From Sphagnum magellanicum (taxonomy: Eukaryota > Streptophyta > Sphagnopsida > Sphagnales > Sphagnaceae): a stretch of DNA of 64,000 bases. The stretch covers positions 5,677,390 through 5,741,389 of the forward strand of contig CM038911.1 in assembly GCA_021904315.1 (NCBI GenBank). The letters run 5' to 3'. A program made the translations under genes and the position numbers. Under the pieces are notes generated by a model that searched no databases, had not been told where the DNA came from, and was given only the letters and a program-made list of their open reading frames with translations. Below, piece after piece: positions 22,921 to 36,812 of the stretch (positions are counted from its first letter, which is position 1; the number at the start of each line of letters is the position of its first letter).

Positions 22921-25900
22921 TGCAATTTTTAAAAAAAAATTTGGAGAAGGTTGCAGGTAGGGAAAAAAAGATAAACCATGTTTTATTTGGAAGAAGGGTA
23001 GAAAAAAATTTAGTTGGAAAGTGAGGTTACAATATGTTGTTGGCGACTACTTAATCTAGTGCATCTATTCTCTTGGTTTTTTTAATGAAACTTTGACCTT
23101 CTAAATAGGTATAAAGAACCTAGAAAAGAAAAATAAAATCATGAGTTTGTCATCTTTATCTAGTGGTTTAAAACTATATAAAAAAAAGGTACCTAGCCCT
23201 TGAAGAAATTAAGAACCCACCATCATTTTGTCAAGTAGGTATCACATTGGTAAAATTATTTTTGTGGAAAAAGTTTTGGCAAATAGATAATTGTAGTAGA
23301 TACTATTCGCAATCATGAAATTTCTATGTTCCTCATATTCTTGGTGGTAAAGTATTTGAGTAAAATATATTTTTAATATTTTTAATAAAAAAATTTTGAG
23401 AAAAAAAATTTGAAGCATTGAGCAATAATGATAGTATAACTAGTAAATAAAATGTTAACAAAGTACAAACTTCAAAAATGAAAAGTTTTACTCATGATAA
23501 TGATTGTAGTGCCTACATTCCTCACAAAAGAAAATAAGATAATGATGATGTTTAGTATCTTTTTCAAAAAATGCACTTCAAGCTCCTTGGAAGTTGTACA
23601 CCTTTTCCACACAAGCCACCTTTGGCTTCTCTCTCCACTCTCATTAGGGAGTCGAACCTGAAAAAATCCAGCCCACCTGCCAGAGTTGTGTCGCCTACGT
23701 TTATTCTATTATTAGACAGTCATGTGCCGAACCTGCCCTTGGGGTAGAGTACATCCGAGTAAGAGCGTAATGATTGAATAATGCAGGAGCGGCCATTCTT
23801 TAAGCCAGTGGCCGTTCCCCTGCCGGACACCTCAGATCAGATCACTGGGAACGCAGTGAACCAAAAAGGCTCTTGATAGACCAGATGTGCAGGAACAACC
23901 ATTGGGTATACACTAAACCAAAAATGCTCTTGGCGGACCAGATCAGATGATGTTGGCCTTACAGGTGGGATGTAACTTCCCAACGTGGATGTCATTTCAC
24001 CTCAGCCAGGTCAAAGTGGGGTTGGCCAAGTCAGTGCAAGATTGTAAAAGGTCGTGGCGAAAATCAACTAAAAGTGCCACATCCATGGCCTGAGCCTTAG
24101 GTGATTCATTAATGTCTTCATTTTTAATATCCTAAGTTAGGGCTCCTTGCTGTTGATTGTAATTTTATTAGCCCACAATTAGGCTTTGGAACACCATTTA
24201 GATTTGTGATTAGTTGCCTCTTTTTAATGGGATAGCCCATGTGCCCAATACTAAACAAAGTTTTTACCAATGTTCAATACCTTATGTAGAATTTCCCCAA
24301 AACACCCCAACACCAAACAACAAAAACACTCTCATTCTTACCTTTCTTAATTTAATGAACAACGAACCACCCAATACTACACAAAAACTTGGCAAATGTA
24401 CAATGGCTTTTTAGAACCCCAACAACTCCAACACCCAACAATAACAAAGCCCCTCCCCTCCCATATGTCCATGATTTATAATCATTTTTATTCTTGATTA
24501 TGTTCACAAAACCTCCCATTACTAAAACATTATAAGACCATGAGGTGGATGAGAATTATCCATGCCCTTTCAATTTTACACCCATCAATGAACATAAAAA
24601 GAAATATTTTGATCATTGTTTTTCAAAAAAAAAGTGAGCACATCAATTTCATACTAGACATTCAGTCATAGGCAATCAACTATGCAACAAAACAATTAAG
24701 GTTGTTTCCTCAAGGTCCTCCCCTGAACTAATTGGGCATTCATTCATAGGCCCATGTGTGGTGTTGGGCCTATCTAGCCTAGTGACAGGATTACAAGCAT
24801 TGGCCTCATTTCTCTCGCCTCTCTACTTGCCCCCCTCTAGAACACAATAAGAAAATTATCCTCTTGGCATCATAGCTGTATGAACTTATCATCCAGATAC
24901 CCTACCATGTGATCAAATTCAACGTTAGTTAACTGAAAATTGAGATGTTGGAAATTTTCACAAATTCAAGGGAAATTTTTTGAAAGCATAAGAATTCTCA
25001 AAACAACATTGTGTAATTTGCAAAAACATTCAGAGGGACAGATGCGAAAATGTAATTATTGTTGTATTCATTTGTTTTGAAGTCAGAAGGAAAGACACAA
25101 AAAATTTATAATGACATGAAACTTGAAAAAATTAAAACTAAAATTAAATTTAAAAAATTATATTTGTAACCACAACACAGCAGGGTGTTTTTTTTTCAAT
25201 TTCATGATGTAGTTGAAGTGGTTATGACCATGCAGTTTTTTTTAAAATCAAAATTTGGAGAATTTTGACGATTTTTTCCATGAAAAATCCTTTGCACAGG
25301 TCAAAATCTTATTTTTCAGGTTGGAATTTCATGAAATTAGGCCCAAAACAAAACAATGTAACACAATTGACCTTTTTATCATAATATCATTATTTTCAAA
25401 AAAAAATTATAAGTCGTGATCTACAACATCTTTGTCTCGCTTGTCATGGTCATAAAAAAATTGCTTTTTGAACTATCCTTTGCACAAGTTATCAAAATAT
25501 TAGGATTCAGCAACTCTCCAACCTAGAAAAGCCTAACTTAAGCTGTTAGAAGCTCTCCTGCCCTAAAATTAATGCTATTCAGCAGTTCACTATCTAATCT
25601 AACCACAAGCTAGAATAATGCTGCAATCACACCTAACGATAAGTCACTGTTTTCTCAATGTTAAGGGAGCAAGAAAAATTGTAGGATTCATACCAAACAA
25701 ATTTAAGAAACTTCAGCCTTCATGGATGCCAATACATCTATCTATATATGAAAAAAATTATCGTGATGTGTCAACTCGAGAGAACCTTCATCATCTGTCC
25801 TAAAGTTAGGAGAATACGAGAATATCACTACTCATTATGTCATCTCGGATGATTATCGCCATGCTCTACTGACATTATCACAGGAGAGCCAACCTTCACG

Positions 25901-28900
25901 GATGGGAAAGAATCTCATGGTTACTGACTTTGTTATGCTGACCTTCTTTGTGTTTGTTTGTTGTGCTGCTCTTCTTCTTTCTCTTCCACTTCTGCAGAGC
26001 ATTTTGATGGAGCTTTACAGTAGTAGAGTCAACAACAACAATCTGCAGCAGCAGTAAAGCAAGAGCTAGGAAGATTTTTTAAAACTATTTTGGTATTTAG
26101 ATTAGGTTCTTAGATGGGCAAATTCATACCAGGCAAACCCCAATACATGTGTAAATTTTGGGTATTTGATACCCAATGTGTAACAAAAAAATTTAGTGCC
26201 ATATATATCTTCCCTGCTAGACAGTGAAAAAAGTATGATCTGGCCAAGACAGGTCCAAACCAAGCCTTAACTCAACTTCCAGACCTCCATGATTGGATCT
26301 TTGATATCTAGCACTGGATTCCCTACCTACTTACGTAGGTTGTGGGATAGTGTGACAGTGTGAATCACATTATTTAGTTTGGGGGACTTCCATGGTTTCT
26401 TCCTTTTGGTGATGGGCATCTTTGATTGGTCCCCCCAAAAAAAAAAACAAAAAATCTTGCTTTGAAAGACGCCCAAAATTGAAGATCATGTAGTCTGACC
26501 ATGTGGCTTAGTTCTGTAACTGAAAAGAATAGAATTATTATTTTTACCTCAACCACAATGTTGCAAATTGATCCAAAACAAAAATTTCTCATTGCTTTCT
26601 ATTTTTCTCTTGCCTTTCTTTCTTGGGGAAGCCCTAAGGGAAGCTGTGATCTGAAAGTTCTCCAAAAAAGAGAAAAGAAGCAAACAAAGAAGAAAAGAGT
26701 AGAAAGGACAACTTTCAAACCCAAGCAAATTTTTTAAAGAAAGAAAGCAGGAACAACTATCAAAAAAAGCAAACAAAGAACCAAAAAAATAACCAAGAAA
26801 AGAAAGCAACAAATTGATAAATGTGGCTGATAAAAATTAGAAAATATACAAGAATCTATAGTGCCTCTGGTTCATGTATGTCTTCTTGGTTTGTTATCAT
26901 GTGCCCCTTAAAAACAAAAAGACTCAATATGCTTGTAATGCTCACATCACAAAAAGAAAGTACCCAAAAAAAACTCCAGTGCTTTTCGTTCAGCAAGCTC
27001 TACTTGACTTGTTCATAACGTGTGCCACATGTTGGCCATGGGAAAAATTTTAATTTCAAAATTGAGAACAGCAGTTTTGGGTGTCTGAGCGGTTTGCCTT
27101 TGTTGATTCCATGTAGTTACTAGAGGGGGAGGACAATTTGAAGCAAAAAGACTGTTTGAAGCAAAAGAGGACTTGGATGAGAAGAAGAATTGCATGTGCA
27201 GTTTGTGACGCACTAACGAGGTTACTTGCTATTCAAGTACAGGTCAAAATAACTCGTGATGTGCATTGTGGCCATGGTGAACTGCGATAGTGTTTGTAGA
27301 GGGAACCAGTCACCCAGGCAGCTGTGATGCACGTGCTAAATAGTCCTGACCAGTCATTTCTTTTTCATTTTTCAAGTGCCGCGGTACTGGCGAGTATCCC
27401 CACACAGATTCAGTCCACTGGCGATACTTTTCTCCAGGATCATTAAAATTGTAGCCAGTATGCATAGTTGTGATGACTCGCTCCTTCAAAACTCTGGCGA
27501 ATTGATTTTAAGAAAAAAAAGGGATTTTCGCCAGAAAATTTGGGCAGGTCGTTGGTCAGGCAACTGGGCAGTGACGAGAAAAGGGCCCATTGCTGATTTA
27601 ACTCTGTCCCATGTCAAACTCTACCGACACGGAAGTACAATTCAACGTTTTCTCAAAATTTTCCAGGAATGTTAAGCACATTCAATTTCATTGATTTATG
27701 CTAAATCTGACCATGGGTAGGACGTCTTTTTGGAGGCGTGATTTTGGGTTTTCCTCCCTTCCCCTATGATTTTAATCTATTTTTTTCGTCAAAGGACTTC
27801 GTTAGCATGTAAATAACTATAGATTCTTTCCTGACATTGAGTGGCCCAAAGTGTTATGGGCCCTGAATCTTTGGTAGTAGGAAGTAGGTAAATGCTTAGG
27901 TTCTTGGATTGATAATTGCCTTGAAAACATTGTTTTGAGTTTCTATTAAATCAAGAAGGCTCTATTGCATAGTGGGCAACTTGAAGGGTATTATTATTTT
28001 TAAAAATTTATTCATGAAAGGGTCGTCCATGTACCACATTGTTCACTTTTGAGTGGTCTACTAAATCATGTTAACTTCAAGCACATAGATGGGTAACTTG
28101 AAATGTAAACATTCAAGCTTCATGGCTTCAATATTGGGTTAACATAGAATTAACTTAGGTCTTGACTTTTCATTGCATGTTGGCTTGTGCCATTGGCTAT
28201 AGGGAACTTTTTTTGTTTAGCATGTGTTATTCCCTATTTTTTTCTTATATTTATACCTCACTCTATCATCCATGATCATGGGTATTTATTGTTTTATTAA
28301 TTAATGACAACTAGGAAAGTGATAGCCATAAAGGTGAGATTATAAAAATATATTTGAAATATTATCTCAATATTTTATTATTCATAGCATATAAAAATAA
28401 TTTTTTTCTTCATAAAGTATTTTTTAAAATAACCTCCCCAAGGTCATCTACCCTTCATTTAGCATAATAAGGCCATTGAAAGTTGTCTTACTTGCACAAT
28501 TTTTGTAGCTTTTAATCCAAGCATATCATCTTTCGGTTTGTATTCATTTACATTTGGAGTTTGCATCCAACTTTGAATTTGATGAATTGTAGTCAATTTC
28601 TTTTGACAAAATTTTAAAAATAGTGGCTATGTGTTTCAATCAATGGTGAATGCATTGATTTTGCATAGTTATAAGATTTCTTGCATTTATGAATTGTTGT
28701 TGGGTGAAGAGTTCAACGATTAGGTTAAAGCATAGTCAACAACTTGGTATTCACATTTTATTATGACACAATATGATGACAAAAGATGGATCAAACATTT
28801 TTGAGTCAATATGTCTTTTTTGAAACAATTGATTGACTAATTGAAACACAAAATAGAAAATAAAGAAATGAAATATAGATGCACAATGCTTGTGATCATG

Positions 28901-30452
28901 AGTTGTAATTTTTTCGTTGTAAAAGTTAACACATGAATATGAATATTTGCAATGTATTGAGTTTTTGCCATTGGAAAATTGATGATTCATTTAATGTTAT
29001 CAAAATTTGGTCATGTTGTGAATGAAGTTTTCAAGGGTTTGATTGTCCATGGCTTGAAGGTGAAAGTTTGTTTCACATCATGGAAGGATTGAAGAGATTG
29101 TGGGGCATGTCATGTATTCAAATGATCATTGACATGGATCAAAAGTTGTAAGAGAATACTACTCCATCAAATCAAAGATTTATAGCTTCCAACTACAAGC
29201 TACTATTGATCATATGAATTGATTTTTTGACATGTTAGTGGGGTTACCATGATTTATGAATAATGTGAAAGTATTGCATTTATCTTTGATTTTCTAGAAA
29301 CATAAATGGGAAAATATTTTTAGTGAATGCAATCCCCATGAAGGCATCAAGCCTTATGTGATAAGGGACAAGGGCTATTTGTTGTTTCTATGGCTAATCA
29401 TACCTAACAACCAAACAAGAATTTGACATTATATTTTGGAAGTTTTGTACAAGAAGTAATTGTTGTGTCAAAGTTGTAATGGAGAATAACTTTGAATATC
29501 TTTAAAACGATATTCCAAGAGCTAAGAAGATCCAACTTACATTTTTTTTTCCTTCCTAAATGCATGGTCATTTGGATTGCATGCTACACAACATAATATT
29601 GAATGGGAATGATGTTGATTTCTTGATGAATTGATGTTTCAATTAGATGCAAAATTTGTGCCAATAGCAATTAGACATTGTGACATGAAAAGGATGGATG
29701 AACAAGGGATTCAAGGTGGTCACACAAATGACAAATAGCGTATCTTCCACTTGTGGCAAGAGTCTCAAGGGTCAACCAAGGAATTGTACTAGAATAGGTG
29801 TTTAGGGAATCAAATATCACAAAATCATAGAAGTGAAAAAATGTTTGGAGCTTCATTTCCTTTCATCCTAATTGAATAATTGACTTAGTGTGTACATCAA
29901 AACTACATCAAAATTGACCTAGTGCATCAAAGCTAAAGGATTCATGGTAATGTGATTTGAATTTGAACTTAAATGAAATCAAACTTTGGCATGTGTTTCA
30001 ATTGAAATTAGTTAATTAGTTTTGAATTGTTTAAAAAGTTCATAATTTCATGTAGTTGCTACTTCTTACAATCTCTATGATGTATCATGATTTGCTTCAT
30101 GTTCATTTTACAACATTTTCTTGCTTTTCATCCCGCAACAAATTGCTCTTTGAATCTTTTGAAGATCCGAGTAAGTCAACTTGTGGAAGCAACAATGCAT
30201 GGTCTTTGATGAATGCATGACACATCACAATATAGTTGGGTTTGATGCACATTCACCAAACTTTTGTTCATAAATAGTGAGCTTTCCTATCTTTTGATTT
30301 TAGGTAGTGCAACTATTCTTTGAAGTTGTGATAGATTGAACCTTGGTGCAATGTTGTTGAATGTCAAGTTGAATGACATTGCTATTGTCCATCATAGGAG
30401 ATTTTGTTAGTAATGGTTCTCACCCCAAGTGCCCTACTCATGGCTAGGAAAA
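22921..30452. other. Long gene-poor stretch
   Basis: Mostly AT-rich. Apart from the possible SINE head near 23.6 kb and a slightly GC-richer patch at 23.65-24.05 kb, I see nothing. Frames such as 26549-26812 (Phe/Leu/Ser-rich) and 27376-27675 are not recognisable proteins. Confidence 0.5.
23570..23710 (-). mobile_element. Possible tRNA-derived SINE head
   Basis: The minus strand has CACAACTCTGGCAGGTGGGC followed by a B-box-like CAGGTTCGACTCCC at A-box to B-box spacing typical of tRNA promoters. No acceptor stem is present. It may be a SINE or a chance match. Confidence 0.35.
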
Positions 30453-30552
30453 ACAACACCCACATTGGTACCAGTTACCATGATGAAGATGATGGATGAA
30501 GAACATCTTCAATCCAATCCCACTGTTTAAAAGTAGGGATGTGTGGTCCACC
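30453..30552. mobile_element. Small MITE, copy 1
   Basis: About 100 bp. Its reverse complement matches 34646-34742, sharing ACACCCACAT, ATGATGAAGATGATG, CCCACT and TAGGGATGTGTGG. The ends are weakly inverted (CACCCACAT / ATGTGTGG). Confidence 0.6.
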
Positions 30553-33500
30553 ATTTCAAAGTGGGGGAATGCGGGTCTGCTGGAGACCCACCAAAAATAT
30601 AAAATAATGTCTAATGGAGACCACAAGACACTATCCAACCACCCATCAAGCATTGTCCAACATTGTTTTTGGGCTTAACAATGTCGCCTTGCGAAGAATT
30701 GTGTGGTTTTGTTATAGATCTAATTTTTTTATTGTAGGATGTGAATGATTTACATGGCCCCTTCTAGGCCTATAAATATTTCACAATGAGTTCATGATGG
30801 ACTATGGTTAAATAATTGATATTCAATGAATCATTAGGTTGCATTTGTAATCCAATGATTTTGAGAATAAGGTAAAAACATACATTCATAATGATATGAA
30901 TTAGGATTATCACAAAATAGTAACTTAATCAAAGCCAAGGAAAAGTTCACCTAGTTGTAATTTGTTGTGATAAATCAAATTAACTCATTTTTTTCAATGA
31001 ATGTCAACTCCACTTCACCAATCCAAAACCATCAAGAATAGGTTTGTTGGAAAGTTAAGGATTAAGCACTCATGTTCATCAAGTTTCAACCTATGCACCA
31101 TAGTGATGATTGGAACATCCAACCCCCAAGTTACTAAATCTAAATTGGCTTCACAATAGACCCCCTCTACTTCCAACAATTATATCTCTCCAACAAAAGA
31201 ATCCAATGAAACTAAAATCTTGTGTGAAGATGTTTGATGCAATAATCTAACATTATCTCAATTTCCACATGAATCCATTGTTGCAATAAGAAGATCTTGA
31301 ATTTAGAACAAAATACCAAAGACTACATCTAAGTTGGATTCACAACAAAACCCTTCTACTTCCAACATATATATCTCTTTCCAACAGAAAGTTTAATTAG
31401 GCTAAAATTTTGTTGAAAACCCATTGGGTATTAATTTAACATTGTCTCAATTTTTAAACTAATCCATTGTTGTAATAAGGAAATCTTGAATTTAAACCAA
31501 AAAGTCCCGAGACTACTTTCAAGGAAGAGAAAATTAGTTCTGCCATAAAATTTTATCTTCTTCTTTAATCTAACACCTCATTTTTGCAAAAATCCACTCC
31601 AAATTATAACTCCTTCTCTTTCAACACAAGCAAGATTAAACAAATACAAGTTCAAATTGATGTGTGGTAAAAAGAGAATTGGCCTCCTTCAAGACCTTTT
31701 TCCAATAGTTTATTTTCCTTTTGCCGATGAAAGATTCTGGAAATCCATCCTTCCAATCAATGGTTTCCTTTCCTTTCATGAAACAATGATACTTAAGGAT
31801 GATTTCATTCTCCAATGATGGTTAGGATGATAATCCTTGTACCCAATGAAAATATTTAAAAAGTTTCCATCCTCCACTCAAGATAGGATAATAGTCTTCA
31901 TGACCAATGAATTTGAGGAATCCATCCTTTTCCTTACCTTGCTTATCTTGATGGGCCTTGAACTTAATCATTACCAATTCCATTTTCTTGGCCCCAACAT
32001 TCTAATTTTTCATCCTAATCATTTTAAAGTAATTAACATGTAAGATAGTCTACCGGTTGTAAGAAGTAACATCTTTTGGTTTTTCTTTAATTAAATCAAC
32101 TCAACAACATTAATGACCTTCCTTTTAACCCATGTACTATTCCCCCATCTAGTACATATTACTATTATCTCCCATGTACTACTTATTTAGGTAGTACATG
32201 GTCAAGTAAAGATATGAATTTCCTACCACAAGATTTCCATCACACCCAATCTACTATTCAATCTAGGTTTTTCATCAATTTCATCAAAATTAGGCATTTT
32301 GTTTGATTACCATTGTTGTGGCCGTCAATTGAACATGCTAATCCTAATCACAATTATATTTAAAATAACAATATTTCATGGAATAATTAGTTTGTTAACA
32401 TGGTGAGCAATTTCAAAGGGCGGGCACCTCGACCTATGCCACTAAATGATGAAAGGCATGAATCGCCTCCTAATTTGAATCTAACATTACAAGTTAAACA
32501 TGAAGAACCAATCAAAAGAAAAATGCACCATTGACTAGAGTTTGAACCCATCATTAGACCATGGCATTAAAGGTTGGGTGCCAATGCACGCTCCCTTGTT
32601 TTGGTGTTAGAAGTCAAACTTGTTATAGATGGTGAGCCAAAGATTTTGTATGAAGGCATTTACCAAGGGGATGAAACCATTGTTTTAATGTGGTCCATAG
32701 AATCTGGATTAGGCCACTATCAATGGTAGCATGGTCCATTGTTCCAAATTCCAGTTGATTGTAAAGTAGAACTATTCACACGCAATATTTGTCATATCAT
32801 GAGGTTTTTACAAATAAAATGAATATTTGCTAGGCTATGATCTAAAGACATGATGGTCCCTTATAAGAATTTGTAGTAACATGCGAAAACGTTCATGTTA
32901 CCTATGTATTTGCATAAACATTCTATCCAATTATAATTTCATGTTGTACTCGGGGATTACTAAATAAACCTTTTCATGAGTTCCCTTCAAGGCTTTTGCC
33001 ATCTTGATGATGGCTCATAAAACTAACTTGACCATTAATTTTCTCATTTTACCTATCATGCACATAACATGCCTATGTCTTGACTTTTATGCTTCAACTA
33101 AAGCACAAGTTTGAACCAATACAACTTTGCTTCAAAGTGCTAACATTAACGGTTAATACCCATGAACATACACAATACTATAATGTTCAACCTTCAAGGT
33201 GAATGACCCATGTAGTAACTAAATTCAATTTCATTGATCCAAGGCTTAACTACATTTGAGTGATGCAAACGTGTGTGAATGAACCTATTAGCTTGAAAAT
33301 GCAAAATGATGGAACACCCTACACCCTATATTACAATTAATGTTATCCAACTCTAAAATTACATAATTATCAAAAGTTGAATTAATAAACTTTGACCAAC
33401 TGGAAAATTTATATGGGTTAAAACTTCTTAAATGCAATCCTTACCTATCCCAAATTATTAATAATTGAGAAAACAATGAGGCTTTGGAGAACGATGGTGG

Positions 33501-34645
33501 CGAACAAGGGCTCACACATGACTTATTTAAATATTAAAAAAATCATACTTTTCTTAGTGCTTAAACATATGCCACTAGTATGTACCATGTTCTATGCTTG
33601 GGAGGTTTAGAATTTGAATCCACTAATCCACCCGAATGCAATAAGCAAATCAAGTAGACATAAAAGTTGGAGAAAATTGATTAGATCTTTTGTTAAATAA
33701 AAGAACATGTAGAACCGTGTTATGTGGCTTTATGTAAAACTATGCAAGGTCAAAAAATAAAACATGTGCTAGAAGGCAAGAAACATTAGATAAAGCTTTA
33801 TGGGGAGCATTTAATGTCTCGTGTGAAAACCCACTATGGAATAAACATGGTCCCATAATCAATTTACTCCATTTAAAAATATCCCCACTAATAAATCTAT
33901 GTCATATTTAATATCCTATTTAATTTTAGGGTAGGGCTTATGGTTGAACATTGCTTCTTAGAACTAGGAACCTTGTTTCTTGTTCCTTGCAACACACCAT
34001 AGCCACTTCAAGGAAGTAAGCTTTTCTTTGTTTTTTTTTCTTTTGTTTTTCACAAAAAACTTCATGTTATTGTTTATTTGTCTTCACCTTGCAATGGTAG
34101 AAGTAGGTGGGGCAACAAATCCTTGTGTTTTGTTCTATTCATGTAGCAACAAATGTAAAAAACATGCCGTAACCCCCCATGTTGTCATTTGTTTCCAAGC
34201 AAAGCAAGGGAAGGCCATCACAACCCCCTTCTCCATCCTTTTCTTGCAAGTACCGAATCAACCAATATTCTGGGGAAGGCAACACACGTTCCCCTTCATC
34301 ATTGTTGTTTTGCAACAATCTCCTTCCGGAGCCCCCTTTTCCTTCAACTTGTAGCACCATATACAAGTTGTTAATAAGTCCCCTTGTGTTTTTTTTTTCA
34401 TGTAGCAACAAATGTCAAGGAAGGCAACATGTTTCCCAAATTATTTTTCTTCCTATAGGTACACTTGAGTTGGGGAATTGATGGATTGGTTTTGGTGTTT
34501 TGATTTGAATGCAGCAAAATGGATGGGGTCATTCAAACTAGGCTAAGGAGAGAAAGTTGACTATTTTAATAGAAATAAATAAGGAAAGAAGGAATTCCAA
34601 AAGTCAAAAGAGATAATGACTTGCACTACTATGCTTTGAAACTTT
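30553..34645. other. Gene-poor stretch between two inverted MITE copies
   Basis: AT-rich. It contains the 189-bp repeat pair. The text GGGCTTAACAATGTCGCC...GAATTGTGTGGTTTTG at about 30674 recurs in diverged form near 35115, so a further unnamed repeat is present. The frames at 33980-34481 are low-complexity and overlap on both strands. Confidence 0.45.
31125..31515. repeat. 189-bp two-unit tandem repeat
   Basis: Text such as CTTCTACTTCCAAC, ATCCATTGTTG and AATCTTGAATTTA recurs with a period near 189 (31141 against 31330). Imperfect and non-coding. Confidence 0.7.
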
Positions 34646-34742
34646 GGACCCACACATCCCTACTTTAAAATAGTGGGACTGCACTGAAAATATTTTTCAT
34701 TCATCATCTTCATTGTGGTAATTGGTATAATGTGGGTGTGGT
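34646..34742. mobile_element. Small MITE, copy 2 (inverted)
   Basis: Reverse-complement partner of 30453-30552. It begins GGACCCACACATCCC and ends ATGTGGGTGTGG, so each copy has its own short inverted ends. Confidence 0.6.
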
Positions 34743-36254
34743 TTCACCTGAACCCTTAACTTGTTTGTTAGAGTAGTCCTTCACGTATTGCACGAGCCAT
34801 TAGCGATCCTTCTATTTGTCAGGAAGTTCAAATTCCGACACTCCTGAAGCCTCAAGGTGTTGCAACACCTATGAATCCCTGCAATTGGGTCATGACTTCA
34901 ATTCTTTTTGGAACTGCATCCATATCCAGCACTTTGGGCATTCAATGTGGGCAACATATATTTCAGGAAAAAGCTGCATTGTAGTCAGTACCTAGATCTT
35001 TGCAGCTACACCAGATAGAAAATAGGAATACCTCACTGCTCAGATACCAATGACGATCACATCCAAAGCGAGACGCTAAATACCCAACATCGACCGCTCT
35101 CGGGCACCCTTTCTGGGCCTGACAGTGCAGCCCTGTGGAGAACCGTGTGGTTCTGCGGCATTGTTTCACTTTTTGACTATTTAAGTTATTGAAATATAAA
35201 AGAAAGCAGGCTTTTCTCAGCGGCTGAATATATGCCAGTGGTCTTATCATGTTTTACACCAATTTTAATTTTAAAAGGACAATTGTTAAGTTCTTTTGCA
35301 AAATAAAAAAACATGTAGAACCATGTGGGACCGAAGACAAGTGCAAGAAGACCCAGAAAAAAAAAAAAAAGGACCTGATAGAGCTCGATTTGGGGTGAGG
35401 TGGGGGAGGAGGCGCGGGGCGGGCGGCGGGGTAACTCTGCAGGGTGGGGACTCACAGTGATATTTTTGTGGATAAATTTTCGTCATTTTGCAAAAAAATT
35501 ATATAAAAGAATATTCTCTGTTTTCCGAAATATCCCAAAAAAATTATAAATTTTGCCACAATTTCGTACAATATGCAAGAGTGCTTAGAATTTTCACTTT
35601 CATATTATGAATATGGCCAAATCTGGCTAAATATACTTATGGACAATCGCCACTTTGAGCATCATCACAAAATTGAAAAAAGAAAAAAGAAAAAAAATAC
35701 TGGTGGGGAGGAGGGGCGGGGGCCGGGTCCAAAACAAGGGGTTGACAATGAGGCAGAAGCTGAGCCTGGCCGCTCGTTTTGGGAATGTTCCCATCACTGG
35801 TATTCAACCCAGAGTTTTCTTTTAAGGATTTTGTTATGTAGCTCAAAGTGGCATCCGTGCAGAAAATTATTTAGCCACATTTGGCTATATAATAGAAATG
35901 AAGATAGGAAAAAAAAAGAAGAATTCTTTTATATTCTTGGCTTCCTTCTGGAAGTTATTATAAGACTTTGGCGATTTGGAATTTTTCTAATTCGAAATCT
36001 GACGAATTTGGGCCATTTTTCCCATGAAAAATCCTTTGTATAGGTCGAAATCAAATTTTTCAGGTCGAAATTTGGCGAAAAATCGCTAGTAAAAGAATTA
36101 CTGGTTCAACCATCGTAAGCACAAGGCAAAAAGTATCACCAATTTACGAGAACTCAGACATTAGTAGATCACAAGTTCATAGACATAAGTAGGTTGAGTA
36201 GGTGGCTAGTGCTCTTACACTTACTCCTACAAGTGGGCGGGAAATTATTATTAT

Positions 36255-36352
36255 AGGGTAAGGCCCTGCTATCATCAGGGAATTATTGTGTGATCACCAA
36301 GGGCGGATTCCGAGGTGCACGCAGTAATTCCCTGACATCAGGGCCTTACCCT
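36255..36352. mobile_element. Foldback element, 98 bp
   Basis: Inverted arms AGGGTAAGGCCCTG...TCAGGGAATTA face each other across a short centre containing TGATCACC. It lies at the left edge of the insertion in repeat copy 2. Confidence 0.7.
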
Positions 36353-36463
36353 GTGTAACAACCAAGGTTGGTAATGGACAGTACTTTTTTAAAAAATTCC
36401 CTTTCAAAAGCTTTATTGGCTTATATCCTGCGCCCTAAGGACCTTACAATCTCACACCCTCCG

Positions 36464-36812
36464 CCCTAGGGCTCTTTTTGTAAGCCCGATTACTAAATGT
36501 CTTCTGCCCTATAAATAGACTAAGAATTCTCTCCGAGGTTGTTACCCTATGACCCTAGGGCTCTTTTTGTAAGCCCGATTTCCAAATGTCTTCTGCCCTA
36601 TAAATAGACTAAGAATTCTCTCCGAGGTTGTTACCCTATGACCCTAGGGCTCTTTTTGTAAGCCCAATTACTAAATGTCTTCTGCCCTATAAATAGACTA
36701 AGAATTCTCTCCCAGGTTGTTACCCTATGACCCTAGGGCTCTTTTTGCAAGCCCCATTACTAAATGTATTCCACCCTATAAATAGACTAAGAATTCTCTC
36801 CGAGGTTGTTAG
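36464..36812. repeat. 89-bp tandem array, about four units
   Basis: CCCTAGGGCTC recurs at 36464, 36553, 36642 and 36731, an exact period of 89. Each unit carries CCCTATAAATAGAC, a TATA-box-like motif, followed by GAATTCTCTCC. Units are nearly identical, so the array is young. Confidence 0.95.

Noticed and set aside
17530-23710. tRNA genes at the B-box-like sites near 17.55 and 23.65 kb
   Set aside because: No acceptor or anticodon stems can be paired, so SINE-type promoters or chance are better explanations.
36464-36812. CRISPR-like array
   Set aside because: The 89-bp units are head-to-tail without unique spacers, in a plant nuclear setting.
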